Source of the DNA: Knufia peltigerae
Lineage: Eukaryota; Ascomycota; Eurotiomycetes; Chaetothyriales; Trichomeriaceae
DNA length: 64,000 bases
Direction of reading: 5' to 3'
Assembly (NCBI GenBank): GCA_030247855.1
Contig: JAPDRN010000008.1
Location: forward strand, 1-64,000
Shown: positions 34,717 through 46,885 of the stretch, one piece after another
Position numbering within the stretch: the first letter of the stretch is position 1
How the letters are laid out: each line of letters opens with the position of its first letter
The notes under the pieces: generated by a model
What the model saw: only the letters and a program-made list of their open reading frames with translations
Databases searched by the model: none
Told to the model about the DNA's origin: nothing
Made by a program: the position numbers and the translations under genes

Positions 34717-35513
34717 TCTCCTTGAATCTACGCTGTACCTACGACAATCTTTTTCACGTTTTGTACGATCATGTCGTGACGTTTCCTTGGACGATACCAA
34801 TTTCACCTCTTGGCAACGACATATTTTCCTTGGATCCATTAACTCTCCTACTACTACTATACATGCATATATAAGGCGCATCAGCGTGGTGACTCGGCAT
34901 TTGTTTGTCCTTTTTAAAAAACCAATCCCAGAATCCCAAACCCACACCACCGCATCATCTCCTATGTTGGGAAAGAACAGGGCCACGATTTGCGTGTCGT
35001 CCCTTGGAGTTTCATGTTGGGAAACTTTTGATAATCCGGCAGCCAACAGAATGAGGCCTGTCACAAAGGTTGGCTTTCACACTTCTACCGGCGTCTTGGT
35101 ATATGGCATTGTGACGAAGTTGATGTGTTTTATTTGGGTGTTTTGTCATGTCAATTGACCATCGGAGAGCACGGGCGTTTGATTCCCCCTCTATCTTCTC
35201 TATCTTGGATGAGTTATATATATTCTTGCTTATTTGCAAAGGGATGAGGAGGGGTTTGTGGAAATGGCCATGAATGTGGATTGTGTCATAGATCCAGAGA
35301 AAAGAGACCGGGAGTCACAAGTATTGAGTAAACTACCTTAAAATGCCTCCCACAAGTACAATACGACTTGTGTGTGTTTCAGAAATACTCCGTACGAAGG
35401 ACTTCATGATCCAATCTTGTAATACACTCATTTGACACCGCTGTGCTGTGCAAAGTTTCTTGCTGTGAAGTTTGCAAGGAAAGAACTGATCTACCTAGGG
35501 GTTCATTCCCTGT
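34717..35513. other. convergent 3' spacer, PNG1 and UTP4
   Basis: An 800-base region between two gene ends. It carries one exact TACTCCGTA at 35386-35394. This copy lies between two 3' ends, so the motif is not only a promoter element. Confidence 0.6.
35386..35394. repeat. TACTCCGTA motif
   Basis: Exact copy between the convergent 3' ends of PNG1 and UTP4, extended to TACTCCGTAC. Confidence 0.85.
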
Positions 35514-38500
35514 TCAAGTCTCCCAATCTTGGCCCGTGTCGATCCTCCCGTATGGACTTTTGCCGATCATATCATAAACGTCCCTTTCGACGACGACGAT
35601 CTCGAGGTTCTGATCATGACCCTGATTTTGGTTTTGTTCCGTCGTCTGTTGCTCGACCACCCCATTGACGTTTCCGTCGGCACCATCGGACACGCCGTTT
35701 GTCGTCGACACCGGCTTCGTCTCTGGCGCCGGCTCCGGCTCTGGTGCGGACGACACTACGGGCGTCGTGGTGGTAGTGATACTGGTAGGCCCAATGACCC
35801 CGACGCCCAAAATATCGCCGTACTCGTACGTCTTCCAGTGTAGTGGTCGAGGTTTGTGCATCGTCTTCGTTGTCAGTGTCTTTTCACTCGCATCTCCATC
35901 TCCCTCTTGATCTCCATCTGTGCCATTCAGTCGCCGCTCATCACCGTTCCCTTCCTTTCCACGACGCATCGTCGCGAGAGCGTCATCACCGTCCTCGTCC
36001 GTGTCCACGTCCACATCGTCGTCCCCATCAAGGTTCGGGTCAAGGTCCATGTCAATCACATCAACGCCGTCGTGGTCCGCAGCTGGACCCGTGTACTTGA
36101 GCATGGCCCTGCCAATCCCACTTGCCCTTTGCCGCGCCGACAGGGCCCTTCCGGCACCAGTGTTGCGCTTCCGCTTCTTTTGAGCACCGCCACCGTTGCC
36201 GAAAATCTCCAACAGGCCCGCGCGCGGTCGTTTGCCATCCGGATGCGGATGCGGCGAGGCAGGATCGAGCACATTATACCTCCCCAAAGTGCCGATCTTC
36301 TCAGCCCTGGCCCCCTTGTCCTGAGGCAGGTCCTGGGACACGTCGAGCATGAACATCCAATTGGAACCATAGAGCCACAGTCGTTCGCCTTTGTTGACGC
36401 GGTCGGTGCAATCCCAGAAACACCCAATCACGGGAGGGTTGAGAGACTTGAACGCTTGTGGGAGGAATCGTGATGGATTGCGTCGAGACCAGTCGCTGAG
36501 TCTACAGCTCATCACGTCAAATTCTACCAGTTGGTGCCTCGCAGTGACGGCGAAGAGCATTTCGTTCGAAGTAGGCAGCCTGTGAGCGACAGGGTGAGCC
36601 GTATGACGTGTCGCGTGAAGGCCGCGATTACCGTCGGTCGACACAGAGAGAGACGAACGAGATGATGGCCTGAATGTGAGAGCTAGGATAGAAGAGTCGA
36701 GTTTTGGTAGCTGGGAACCGGACGGGGTGCGAATCCACTTTTGGGCGTGAACGACCGGAGAGTCGTCTTCATCATCGTCACCCGATGAGTCCGAAGATGA
36801 GTCTGATGAACTGTCCGACTTGTCGTCCTCGACGTAGAATAGGTCTTCATGACCTTCAAGCACCCACGTGTCGATGGCACCCGAGACGTCCGATACCGCT
36901 AGGACGCGGCTATCCCCAGACATCGCGACGTGATTGATGGATTGTGTATAGCCGCCCAATGCAGAATGTGCTGACTTCCGTGGTGCCCGGTAGAGCTTGA
37001 CAGTCTTCGGGTGGATAGTGGGTTTTCCTGTAGAGTCGTCTGCTGGCACGACTTTGTTGAGTGCGACTGTGTTGTCCTTGCGGATGGTAAAGATCCATTT
37101 CCCATCAGGACTAAATCCGACCCTCCTGGCTCCCAACCGGACAAGAGCTGGGGGTAAATCGATCGGTCTTGTGCGCACACATGGTCTACCTCCTGAAAAA
37201 GTCTGCCGTAGTTGGAACAGCTTGACACTGTTTATCGTGGCTGCAATGATGAAATGACCATCCGCAGAAAGTTGTGCATCTTGAAGGTTTTCGTCGCCTT
37301 GTACAATCATTGTTGCCAAAATCTCGTATGACGAGCCTGTGGTATCATCAAAGTCGACCTTCTCAGACGGATTGCCCTGCGCGCGTACTCGGTAAACCAC
37401 AATCTCACGATTCCACCACGAGATGAACAATCTTGCACTCGGCGAAGCTGAAATCAGAGGTCTCTGAGGTAGTGGTGAAAGTTTGCGATGTGACTCCGTC
37501 TGCAATTTTCTGATAGGGACCACAACAGGTTTACAATCCATCCCGCCGGATATCAGGATACTCAAGTCCTTGCTCTCGAATGTTGTAGCACATTTCACAT
37601 CGTGGCGATGGTATCTTTGGTGAGAGATCTCGGCCCATCTTGTCTTCTTGCCACCTGTGGGAGTAGCGACTGGCCTATAGCTGACAGTCCTTCTGTCTAC
37701 GCCAAAGGAAAATATCACATTCCCGTCCACATTCGTAGCCAAATCAACAATGTCATGCGTGTGAGACTTCAGCCTCTGGACCAGAGAGAAGTTCTTCGCA
37801 TCCCAGATCTTCAGTTCACCGGTTGAATCGCCAGATATAATTGTGCCGTCCGGGAGACACTTGACCGCCCAAACAACTGTATGCTCGCCATCGACCGGCT
37901 TCCCTAAACTCATATGACGAATGGCCGTCCGGGTACGCACATCAATAATACGAATGGTACTGTCTTCGTATCCAGCGACCACAGTGTTACGATCTCGCCA
38001 TGTGATGCTCACAACTCTTGGCTTCTTGACTGGAGGCGTCAGCAGCGGCCTCAGGTAGCGAAGGTCATCCTCTTCTGTAGAGAACAGAATGATTGTGCCA
38101 TTTGCGCAGCCTGCCGCTATTAATTGTGAATGCGTACTGCCCTCCAAGCCTTTGGTCTTTTCAGGGGTTTCGATTTGAGGTTGAACGGCAAAACACCAAA
38201 TGTCTCCGAAATTCCCTTCTGTTTGTTTTCTAGGCGACCCTGTGGCTATGTCCCATTCTGTTATTGTGTTCGATCCGGAAGAACTGAATAGACGCAGAGG
38301 TCCACGTGAATATTTTGGTGGATTGACCTCATCTTCTACAACCAGATCCTGCGTCCATGCAAGCTGCTCGATTGCTTCGTCCTTCGATCCTTTGAAAATT
38401 ACTTCCTGCACCCAACGGCCATTCTGAGGGTTGAAAATCTCAATGTCTCCATTGCCGCGACCAAGGGCCAAGCGTAGGTCGGAGGGGGTCTTGTCTGTTA

Positions 38501-38579
38501 TATTGGAAGGATGTGAGAAGGCGAGGGCATGAATGGGGTCCGCAGGATATTGGACAAATCTGCATCGGTGGATATCCAT
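35514..38579 (-). CDS. UTP4: U3 snoRNP component Utp4 (cirhin), WD40 protein
   Basis: Subunit of the t-UTP/UTP-A complex of the small-subunit processome, needed for early 18S pre-rRNA processing in the nucleolus. A single frame of 1021 residues. The N-terminus MDIHRCRFVQYPADPIHAL and LALGRGNGDIEIFNP match the family. The first two-thirds is WD40 beta-propeller sequence (for example LRLFSSSGSNTITEWD, IISGDSTGELKIWD). Ser/Asp-rich acidic loops near residue 600 and a long acidic, low-complexity region near 860-900 (DGDDDVDVDTDEDGDD) make it longer than yeast Utp4 (about 776). A basic patch KKRKR precedes the acidic part and may be a nuclear signal. The C-terminus ends DVYDMIGKSPYGRIDTGQDW. No intron is needed in 3 kb. 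Confidence 0.93.
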   Translation of the reverse strand: MDIHRCRFVQYPADPIHALAFSHPSNITDKTPSDLRLALGRGNGDIEIFNPQNGRWVQEVIFKGSKDEAIEQLAWTQDLVVEDEVNPPKYSRGPLRLFSSSGSNTITEWDIATGSPRKQTEGNFGDIWCFAVQPQIETPEKTKGLEGSTHSQLIAAGCANGTIILFSTEEDDLRYLRPLLTPPVKKPRVVSITWRDRNTVVAGYEDSTIRIIDVRTRTAIRHMSLGKPVDGEHTVVWAVKCLPDGTIISGDSTGELKIWDAKNFSLVQRLKSHTHDIVDLATNVDGNVIFSFGVDRRTVSYRPVATPTGGKKTRWAEISHQRYHRHDVKCATTFESKDLSILISGGMDCKPVVVPIRKLQTESHRKLSPLPQRPLISASPSARLFISWWNREIVVYRVRAQGNPSEKVDFDDTTGSSYEILATMIVQGDENLQDAQLSADGHFIIAATINSVKLFQLRQTFSGGRPCVRTRPIDLPPALVRLGARRVGFSPDGKWIFTIRKDNTVALNKVVPADDSTGKPTIHPKTVKLYRAPRKSAHSALGGYTQSINHVAMSGDSRVLAVSDVSGAIDTWVLEGHEDLFYVEDDKSDSSSDSSSDSSGDDDEDDSPVVHAQKWIRTPSGSQLPKLDSSILALTFRPSSRSSLSVSTDGNRGLHATRHTAHPVAHRLPTSNEMLFAVTARHQLVEFDVMSCRLSDWSRRNPSRFLPQAFKSLNPPVIGCFWDCTDRVNKGERLWLYGSNWMFMLDVSQDLPQDKGARAEKIGTLGRYNVLDPASPHPHPDGKRPRAGLLEIFGNGGGAQKKRKRNTGAGRALSARQRASGIGRAMLKYTGPAADHDGVDVIDMDLDPNLDGDDDVDVDTDEDGDDALATMRRGKEGNGDERRLNGTDGDQEGDGDASEKTLTTKTMHKPRPLHWKTYEYGDILGVGVIGPTSITTTTTPVVSSAPEPEPAPETKPVSTTNGVSDGADGNVNGVVEQQTTEQNQNQGHDQNLEIVVVERDVYDMIGKSPYGRIDTGQDWET

Positions 38580-39861
38580 TGTGTTAGAAGCGACAGAGGG
38601 TCTTGGAGTAGCTCATAGTATTACAGACATTCACGAAGAACTGTAATGTCCATTGTGTGGATTGTGCAGCGCATGGAATCTGTAAAGCGAGTTTCTATGA
38701 GACTTTCGTTTGCGCAGGAAAAAAAAGTTCGTGAACAATCGGCGAGAAGAATCGGCGAGAAGAATCGCCGAGGTCCGTTATCGATAAGGCCACAAAGACC
38801 TGAACGATACTCCGTATACACACCATTGACCTACAGAACGATTACCATCACACACTTCTCAAGTTTATACTACTCTTTACTCGCTCTAGAAGTCGAAAGC
38901 TCCAAATTTTTCTCGGTACGGGTCTTGTGCGTATCCCGCGAGATGCAGAGGACGAATCTTGCTGGAAGACCAGACAATGCCACGACCCTCGCAATGGATT
39001 CGTCCTTCTTACGATACTGTATGTGCATGCATCACCACGCAGCCTTGCAGAGTCCGGGTCAGTGTCACTATCTCGATGCTTGTTCAATGCCTTCTAGCAT
39101 CAAATCAGTACCCTCGTCGCCAGCAAAAGCACAGCCTCTCGGATCCTGAAGTTCATTTCATTGGGCTATAGAAATGCCTCGAGTGTTCTTAGGGCTTACC
39201 TAATGTCTCCTCGCCAGTCCATTATGGGTATAACCGACCAGGTTTGCTTACTCGTTGCAAAGCTAGTGAGTGAGCCATGGGCTGATCAGAGGAAGAGCGC
39301 CAGTCCTTACCTTACCCGATATCGCCAATTTCTCCTGCCATGAACGTGTGATTGATACAAAGCAGCATGGATTCCGATGCCAAGAAGTTGTAGAGAAGGA
39401 CTTTGATTGTCACGCATGCCTCGGTCCTACTCGGATTCCGACAATAACTTTCTATATGTATATTTCATTGCTGAATTGTCCGACAAGAACACGTACCAGG
39501 ACGACTTTCTCGCAAAATCTTGATTGTCAATTCCAGAAATTGCAACTCTTCGTTTGATCTTAGCTGTCCGTCGCCTGAGCCAACTGCACAGCCCAGCCTC
39601 TGACTCAGCAAGGCTCGTTCGTCTTGTTACAGAAGGATTCATTTGCTGTGTAGGCCTGTGAGAGCGACTGATTGAGCCTTGGGCCTCAGGTCAAGTCGCC
39701 GGACTCGCTGATCAAAAGTAACCGTGCGAGCCTGTGTGATTGTCTGAACATTTACTCACCCTGGACCGGACGAATTTCGACCTACAGTTACATCGCTAGT
39801 TATCAGGCTCTTTCAGCATGGACTAGCTTGACTGCTCGATTCTGTGCCTTGAAATTGAATT
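38580..39861. other. divergent promoter region, UTP4 and regulator
   Basis: About 1.3 kb. One exact TACTCCGTA lies at 38808-38816, about 230 bases upstream of the UTP4 start. An open frame at 38646-39149 on the plus strand has no recognisable features and was not called. Confidence 0.55.
38808..38816. repeat. TACTCCGTA motif
   Basis: Exact copy upstream of UTP4, in the UTP4-regulator divergent region. Confidence 0.85.
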
Positions 39862-41676
39862 ATGGCGACCCTAGTCAACTACGACGTGACAACATTCGAA
39901 AAGCCAAAGCCCAACAAGCGTCGGCTGCAAGAATTGCAACATTCCGAGGCCAGAGCACATGCTGCCCGGGTCGCATACTGGCGAAAAAGGAACCTTTCAG
40001 TAACAAAAACATCTCAGCAAGTCTTCAGCGAGTTCGGCCACCAAGATGTCTCACCGGGTACATCCTCCGCATCGGAACAGGACTCACAGATTTTGCCCGG
40101 AAACACCAGGGACAATTCACCTGGGTACAAGCAAGGCCTCTCCCCGCCTGGTTTAACTTTTGTTCATGAACATAGCAGCATTCTAGAATCACATTCCAGT
40201 GCAGGTGGAAGGAGAGAGCGCCCTACATCATCCTCACATCGGAAGAGATTATCAGCCACAAGCCATCAACGCAATCGCTCAGATGACGATAGTAACACTC
40301 AACCCGTGAAGAATATGGAAGCGAGTCGGCTAGGATATATGGGCCTCACGCAAAACCCGAACTACCTTTTCTTTGAACCCATTGACTCACTGCGAAATCC
40401 TCGAAGAGAGGACGTGGTCACAGCGGTACAACAGTGTAAGTACTCTTCATCCCGCCAAGGATGTTGTTTGCTAACATCTTCAAGACCTCAACACTTGGGC
40501 ACCGGGACAGAAGCCCGGCTTAAGACACCAGACCAGAGACAATCCGCTTATTAAAGAGGTGTTCTACTCGGCGCTACAGAATCTCGAACTCTTCGAATCC
40601 ATCATTGCTCTGATGACGAGCTTCAAGGCCGCAGGACACAACTTCCAGAGTCGACTAAGTAATGTTTCTCTCTATCACAAAGGCCGGGCATTGGCAGGCA
40701 TTCGTGCTAAACTGGGGTCCGGATTGGTCGACGAGGCCGTCATGTTATCGACTGTATTTCTGATGATCATCGACGTAAGTCTCAATGAGTCACGGGATAC
40801 AGATTAGCTAACGATTCCAGAACGTTTTCGCGGAGTATGAATCTTATCGTGCGCATCTGGAGGGTCTTCGGAGGATGGCAACGGCCATGCCGAATATTGA
40901 CGAAACGCACTATGCTGGTGTGCTGCGGACTTTTGTTTCTTGGTATGTTTTCCAATTACCATGTCGTCGTTTCCATTGCTGAACAGACCATCAGGGCGGA
41001 GTCCAATGCATTGCTTTTATTCGGGGATAGCCATACAACAGGCCCTTCTGTGGCCATAATCACTGCAATGGAGAGTCCGCCACAGCGTATGCCAGAGATA
41101 ACACCAAGAACGATGGCTGCACTCACGCCTGGTTTTAGAGACATAGCCAGGAGAAAGGAAATCTCGGCCCAACTTATCTCAACACTGGCTGATACAATTA
41201 GATGGACAAAGTGTATCGACGACCAATCTGCATGTCGCACCGATGATGATGAGGAGTTCCTAGCCAGATTCGACCCTCGTCTAAATAATGCCAGGATCAT
41301 GAGGCTCTCGTCGTGTCATGAAACACTGGAAAGGGCAATTGGTAAAGGACTTTTTCTATACCACGCTAACCTGCTGGGTTGGTCATGTCGATGTGCTGTA
41401 TACCGAAGTACACTCTTCGACCTCGCTTCCATACTCCAGACGAACAAGCTGGAGACCACTGGACATCGAGAACTTTGGATATGGCTGGCGTTTATCGCTG
41501 CGAACGCCGCTAGGAGAGGCAGGCTTGAGCAAGTACAGAACGAGATATTGGCCAAACTCACAACTGGCGTGGACCAGGATTGGCCATCTGTCAGTACCGT
41601 GCTTGGGAAATTCCTGGTCCACAGCAAGCTGGAAAACGAGTGGAAGCAGTGCTGGGAGCTGGCTAGCATGGTGTAA
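39862..41676 (+). CDS. fungal transcription-factor-domain protein (Fungal_trans_2 / tachykinin-type)
   Basis: Four exons, 39862-40435, 40485-40774, 40821-40942 and 40995-41676, give 555 residues; introns are 49, 46 and 52 bases with GCTAACA-type branch sites in the first two. The N-terminal basic segment KPNKRRLQELQHSEARAHAA followed by RVAYWRKR is characteristic of a filamentous-fungal family usually annotated as tachykinin-family or fungal specific transcription factors. A Ser-rich linker leads to a helical domain with YLFFEPIDSLRNP, EVFYSALQNLELFESIIALM and AEYESYRAHLEGLRRM. No Cys zinc cluster is present, so DNA binding is unproven. In the third intron the nearer CAG acceptor would create a stop, so the next one 11 bases on (ATCAG) is used. 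Expected to be nuclear. Confidence 0.8.
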
Positions 41677-42220
41677 AGTGTGTAAGATTATGAGTGAGTG
41701 GTATGGCTCTTGGCGAAAGGAAGCAGGGGACTGAATTGCCTCGGGGGATTTGATATGCATCATATTTGGCAGACTAGCCTCGGTCAAACTTGCGAAGCAT
41801 ATGATTATGGCTATCTTTTGTCTCAATAATGATTAAATGAAATGTGTTGTACTCGGTGTCGAGCGAAGAATCGGGCCATCGGAACCACGTTTTTCCACTC
41901 CGTAGGCAAGGAGGAAAGAGGCCCGTCAATTTAATGCTGTACAACTTTGTGTCACTGTCACTGCTTCTTCCCGTCTTGCCCGAATGTGCCGTTCCCAGCC
42001 CCATCAACTTCGGTATTTACACCCAAATCTCCTACTCTGTGGTTCTCCGTCACTAGGCCGAAAGTCGGTTTGTATAACTCAAGCTATACGCTGTCTCCCA
42101 AGCCATTTCTTTGTCGCCTTGTCGGAGAGTGTTTGCTCAGAAAGAAGCCAATTTCCATAAGTAGAACCTCAAAAAACGCGCCACTGATCCCATCCTCATT
42201 CAGCTCAAAAGATTCCGAAG
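41677..42220. other. spacer between two regulators
   Basis: A 544-base stretch with an ACTCCGTA at 41897-41904. It is presumed promoter of the Zn2Cys6 gene. If that gene starts further upstream than I placed it, an extra first exon could lie here. Confidence 0.5.
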
Positions 42221-44782
42221 ATGAGCACGTCCACAACTCCTCAGTTGGTGTTCCGGGTCAACTTCTCGTCCGTGGGTGATAGCTGATACAGGTTGTAGGG
42301 GAGAAATCAAACTGGCCAAGCGAGCATGTACTGAATGTCGACAGCAAAAGGTGAGTTCGCGTCAAGCAGACTTCCCTCTGGTCTTCATGTGCTAGTTTTT
42401 TTCCCCCGAACTGGCTTTCCACTTAAGAGATGGCTCCCTGGTTCGATACTTGATCAGCAACAAACTGTCATTTCGCGCTCCGACCGCTGCCTGGCAGGTC
42501 TTGAGGCTTTCATCCCCCTCTGTGTGTGCAAACTCAAGCTGACCTTTATTTGTCTAGGCCAAATGCGATGCCTATCTCGACCCAGACAATCCTTGCTCAC
42601 GATGCCGCAAGATGAATCGGAAATGCACTGTGTCCGAGCCTTTCAAACGGGAGCACAAACGCAAGCGAATATCCGAACTTGAATCGCGCACCGATGAACT
42701 ACAGGAGAGACTCAATTCATCGGGCCGACGCGATTCTTCCGCCCTCTCAGAACCAATGTGGAATGCGGTCGACACCAATGGTACTCGAAACGCCGACAAT
42801 GAGAGTCGACTTGCTTCAGTTGCTCCTTTTTTCAGAGACGCGAATATCGCTCCAGTCTCTTACCGCTCGTTCTCTCAGGCTGCCGAAACTCTCCAGACGC
42901 CGGAAAGTATACCACACGATCAGGCAGGTTTGCCCACGCTATCCAGGGTCCTCGAAGGGCAGACAGTTGACGCTAGAGATATTGATGCGACATTCCGGAT
43001 GTGAGTCCTGATACAGATCATGGTGTAAAGCGCTACTCGACGAGAAGCCTCTGACCGGTCTTATCCCGCGGTGTCATTTCGTCAAATACTGATTCATATT
43101 CTACAGATACTTCCGGGACTATGCAAATCTCATGCCTATCCTCGATCCTTCAATATCTCCCAACGCATGCTACGCTCTTTCACCTGTCCTCTTCTGGGTT
43201 ATCGTCGGAGTCGGCTGCCGGACATATTCTAATAATCCTACCTTACTCGGTGTCCTACCCTCGAAAATCAAAGCCATGGCTCTTCTCTCCGTCAATGGGA
43301 ATATCTCTCTACCTATGGTTCAAGCCTGGTTGATTCTCTTGTACTGGCCGTTTCCCAAATCCAACACTGGACAAGACATGGTCTTCCCTATGAGCGCTGC
43401 CCTGTTGCACATGGCCATGCAGCTTGGCTTGCACCTACCCTCATCTGGTCAGGAATTCAGCAAAGTTCGCCTCAAGCTAAGCGAAGAGGAAACAAAGAAG
43501 AGAGCAGCGACTTGGGGATATTGTATGCTCATATATCAGCGGTAAGTCGCATTCTTGCTATCGGGCTACTTCCTTGGAAAGAGAGATCTAATGACATGGT
43601 ACACAGTGCGTGCTTGGGTAAGGGCATGCCGGCAACGCCAATCCTCGACACCCCCCATGACCAAGAACAAAAACGAGCACTCTTTCAAGACATGACTCCA
43701 AGACTCAAATTCGAGCTCAAACTTCAAGATGTAGTGACGAGATGCTCAATCGCGGTGTCACAAAATGGTGTGCGGACCATGTCCGCCGACCAGGAACGTT
43801 CGTTGGACACTTTACTGGGCGTATTTCAAGCTCAGATCGCCAGTGTCGGTCTCGAGTATGCATCAGGCAAGTAGTTGAAGATCATTCGTCCAGATATACA
43901 CAGCACTAATGGCATTTTCAACTTGATAGATTTGGATCGACTCTACGTCCACCTCGCAACACAAAGTATCCAAGCATACAACCTCTACAAATCCCCTTCG
44001 GCGCAGGATCCCACCTCCCTCTACGACCTCTGTGTTACGTGCTGCCAAGTGATTGAAAGTTTCGACACCCTCGACAAGACCGGACAAATCTCCCTTCCTG
44101 CTGCTCCAATCACCTTCTACTATGGTCTCATGTGGCCATGCCATATTCTCCTACGCCTTCTCAAAACCTCCTTTTCACGCTACATCAACGTCGATAGGGC
44201 TCGATCTGCGCTCTTTGTCGGTATTAGTCTGCACAAGCGACTTTCATTACAGAACGACGACATCCCCGCTCGGAATGGAGTCGCATTAACTCAACTGTGG
44301 AACAGTGATAGAGTCTTTCACAAACCAGATGGTACAGAGATGGTGTCGCTACGCGTCCGAAGTCGTCTGGTCGGTAGTGTCCTCCTGGACGGAATTGTTT
44401 GGTGGCGAGAAGAATTCGGTGCATTCATGGGTGTTTATCCACCGCCGATCGGGGATAATAATCGAGGTAGTACGGACTGCCCCTCGCTGTGGCTTCTGAT
44501 TTGTGACACTGTCATGACATGATCTCTTCTTTCCCCTTGCATGAATATGTCCCAGCTAACGAAAATCAATGTATTTTAGGCCTTGCTCCCACTGCGACCG
44601 AGAATAACACAACGCCGAACGGAGGAAGTACCTTGTACGCAGCGCCGGTGGGCAGTGGTGCCTCATTGAAGCCTGACTATGCTAGTTTTATGGATGATCC
44701 GATGTTGGCGGAGTTTGGATGGCCTTCTGGTGAAGATATCTTTTCAACGTTTTGGGCCGATGATTCGCTTGCAGGTGTTTGA
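42221..44782 (+). CDS. Zn2Cys6 transcription factor
   Basis: Seven exons, 42221-42243, 42299-42350, 42558-43000, 43107-43541, 43607-43866, 43930-44466 and 44580-44782, total 1953 bases, 650 residues. The zinc cluster spans the second intron: CTECRQQK joined to AKC, then CSRC and a final Cys, giving the classical C-x2-C-x6-C-x9-C-x2-C-x6-C spacing near residues 15-45. A basic linker KREHKRKRISELESR precedes a coiled region. The central fungal regulatory domain includes YFRDYANLMPILDPS and VFPMSAALLHMAMQLGLHLP. The C-terminus is acidic (DDPMLAEFGWPSGEDIF), a possible activation segment. Intron 5 (43867-43929) uses a GC donor, GCAAGT, and the splice restores the frame from EYAS to DLDRLYVHLATQ. 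The first exon and its weak GTTGGT donor are the least certain part. Targets are unknown. Confidence 0.88.
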
Positions 44783-45234
44783 AAAATTTCCTGTTTATCT
44801 CCAACACGCACACCAAGGAAAAGGTGTCGGATTCTCATCTCTCAGATGCTGTGAATTGTACTATTAGTTTGGATTGGTATGGTTATGGACTTATGATGAG
44901 CGTGCTGCGAGATGCCCGAGCTTCGAAACCTGCCAGACATTGATTGATCTCTGCAAGCAACTTCGTGACCTATGAAGCATGAAGACGAACAAGGATAGGG
45001 CCCCCGGGCAGAGCAGCGCAGCGCTGGCACACATGGTGACGAGTCTGTTGAATGGTGGTATTTCGGAATTATTCAGAACTGAGATACAACGAAATCATTA
45101 AATGAGAGAAAAAGGACGATTTCTTTTTCCTGCTGATGACTCTCGTCTGCACCCTCTCCTTGGTCAACGGCATATTTATGATTTAATTAGGTAGGCTCCA
45201 TTGAACATTTCATGTCTGTGGCAGCATATGTACC
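44783..45234. other. convergent 3' spacer
   Basis: A 452-base stretch between the 3' ends of the Zn2Cys6 gene and the PEBP gene. No further feature is seen. Confidence 0.6.
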
Positions 45235-45903
45235 TCACTCCCATTTTCTCTCAAAAACGCCAATCCAGACACCGTACCCGACTATTTTGCCCTTGATGGC
45301 GACCTCCAATTCGGCCTTTGTGGCCACTGGCTTCATCTCGTCCACGTCGAGGGCTTGGTCGAGTGCGATGACCTGGTAGAAATACCTGTGAGGGCCGTGC
45401 CCCAGAGGAGGTCGGGGACCCGCGTAGATTGTCCCACGTAGGTTCTTACCCAATCTGAACCCACCACGTAGATATTTTGCTCCTTCCACCGATGCTGTCA
45501 CCGCTGGTTTTGTGTCGAGTACAACATCGTCCGCCGTGACGGTAGTCTTCGTGGCCGGGATGGCATAGAACAACCCGTGATTCGGCACCAGAGGCAGAGG
45601 GGCGTCGGGGTCTTCGACCAGGATAACGTATTCCTTGATTCGATTCTCGATTCCGTTCGACGCCCCGGTGCTGGGCGTGTCGATGTTCCAGGTGAGTGTC
45701 GGAAATCTCGATGTTCCGTACGCACTGTACTCCACGGGCATCACGGAATTGGAAGGTCCTATTTCTGGACAGGTCACCGTGATGTTTTGTGGAATCCCTT
45801 CTTCAAACAAGGACCTGTCGTTGATCCATAATTTGGAGTCTCGACCTCGGTTGGAAGACAAGAGACGACCGAGGAAGTATTCGAGGTAATTGAAGGGGAA
45901 CAT
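45235..45903 (-). CDS. phosphatidylethanolamine-binding protein family (PEBP/YbhB-like)
   Basis: A 222-residue single-exon protein. The PEBP core is visible as VILVEDPDAPLPL, then HGLFYAIPA, and GPRPPLGHGPHRYFYQVIAL, which together form the conserved anion/ligand pocket. The N-terminus (FPFNYLEYFLGRLL) is hydrophobic but lacks a clear signal peptidase site. Fungal members of this group resemble bacterial YbhB/YbcL more than the yeast carboxypeptidase inhibitor Tfs1. The role is uncertain; ligand binding in the cytosol and regulation of kinases or proteases are known for relatives. Its start codon is separated from the divergent MFS transporter by about 1 kb. Confidence 0.88.
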   Translation of the reverse strand: MFPFNYLEYFLGRLLSSNRGRDSKLWINDRSLFEEGIPQNITVTCPEIGPSNSVMPVEYSAYGTSRFPTLTWNIDTPSTGASNGIENRIKEYVILVEDPDAPLPLVPNHGLFYAIPATKTTVTADDVVLDTKPAVTASVEGAKYLRGGFRLGKNLRGTIYAGPRPPLGHGPHRYFYQVIALDQALDVDEMKPVATKAELEVAIKGKIVGYGVWIGVFERKWE

Positions 45904-46885
45904 TTTGGGGGGGGGCCTTGTTCGTTCTTGGTCGGCACAAGTCGAACAACGAGACTCGAACAGTGCGGCGTTATGATTGGGTGTGTGTATGAATGTACGT
46001 GTGCTCGACAGCTTGGTGGCCGAGGATGGGGTGATTGCGTAAACGTGACCGTAACAGGACGCAGTTTTATAACTTCAAACTTCGGAACGACTTGTTGAAT
46101 TGACTTCCCCTTTGATGGCGACGCTGAGTTGCAGGCGAAACCCTTTGGGCCCGTCGACCGGACTTTGGATTGATAAGATTTTTGAGGTCGATCGGTTTGT
46201 ACGGCGTGTGCCGGGCGTGCAACGTGTACCGAGCGATGCCGACGAAAGACTGAATCTCGTCTTGTATCAGGACGTAATTTGCAGCATGTAGGTACCGAAT
46301 GGTTCGGAGGTAGTAAGGCGAGGGGAGACAATAAATGATGGGGTCAGGGTCTGTCAAATCTTTTTTTTCAGCCTCAAAATATGCCAAAAAAGAGATCCAA
46401 GCTGGCCTTTAACTCCGTGTCGGCGTTAAAGGACATGTTACATGCTTGAACCTGGACCTACCGTAGGATCAGCAGTGATCCTTGAAGACCGGTCGAGGAA
46501 AAGCAATGTTGTCACCGCAATGACCAATCATCGTCCGAGCCGAGTGGCCGGTCTGCCCAAGACCGGGCCTGAACCGGAGCGGCGAGAAAGAAGGGAAATG
46601 ACATGGTTGTTCAAAAGCAACCACTTGACAGGGTATTCAGTTACTTACTCCGTACTTACCAGTGCAGTCCGGGCGTCGACGTGCTCCACAATCTGCACTA
46701 TATCAACTTGACTGAAGAATCGACGCCGGTGGTTTGTGACTCAGCGTATCATGATCATTCATACACCTTGAAATCAAGGGGTTCGCCAGTCACCACTTGG
46801 ATTTTCTTCTGTGTGTTTCAATAGGGGTATCCTTTCTTTTTTTTTTTATTTTTAAAACAAAGGGAGGCAATCAACACGACACACG
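45904..46885. other. divergent promoter region, PEBP and MFS genes
   Basis: About 980 bases. One exact TACTCCGTA lies at 46646-46654, 232 bases upstream of the transporter start. A T-run near 46837-46850 lies just before the transporter leader. Confidence 0.6.
46646..46654. repeat. TACTCCGTA motif
   Basis: Exact copy in the promoter region of the MFS transporter gene. Confidence 0.85.
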
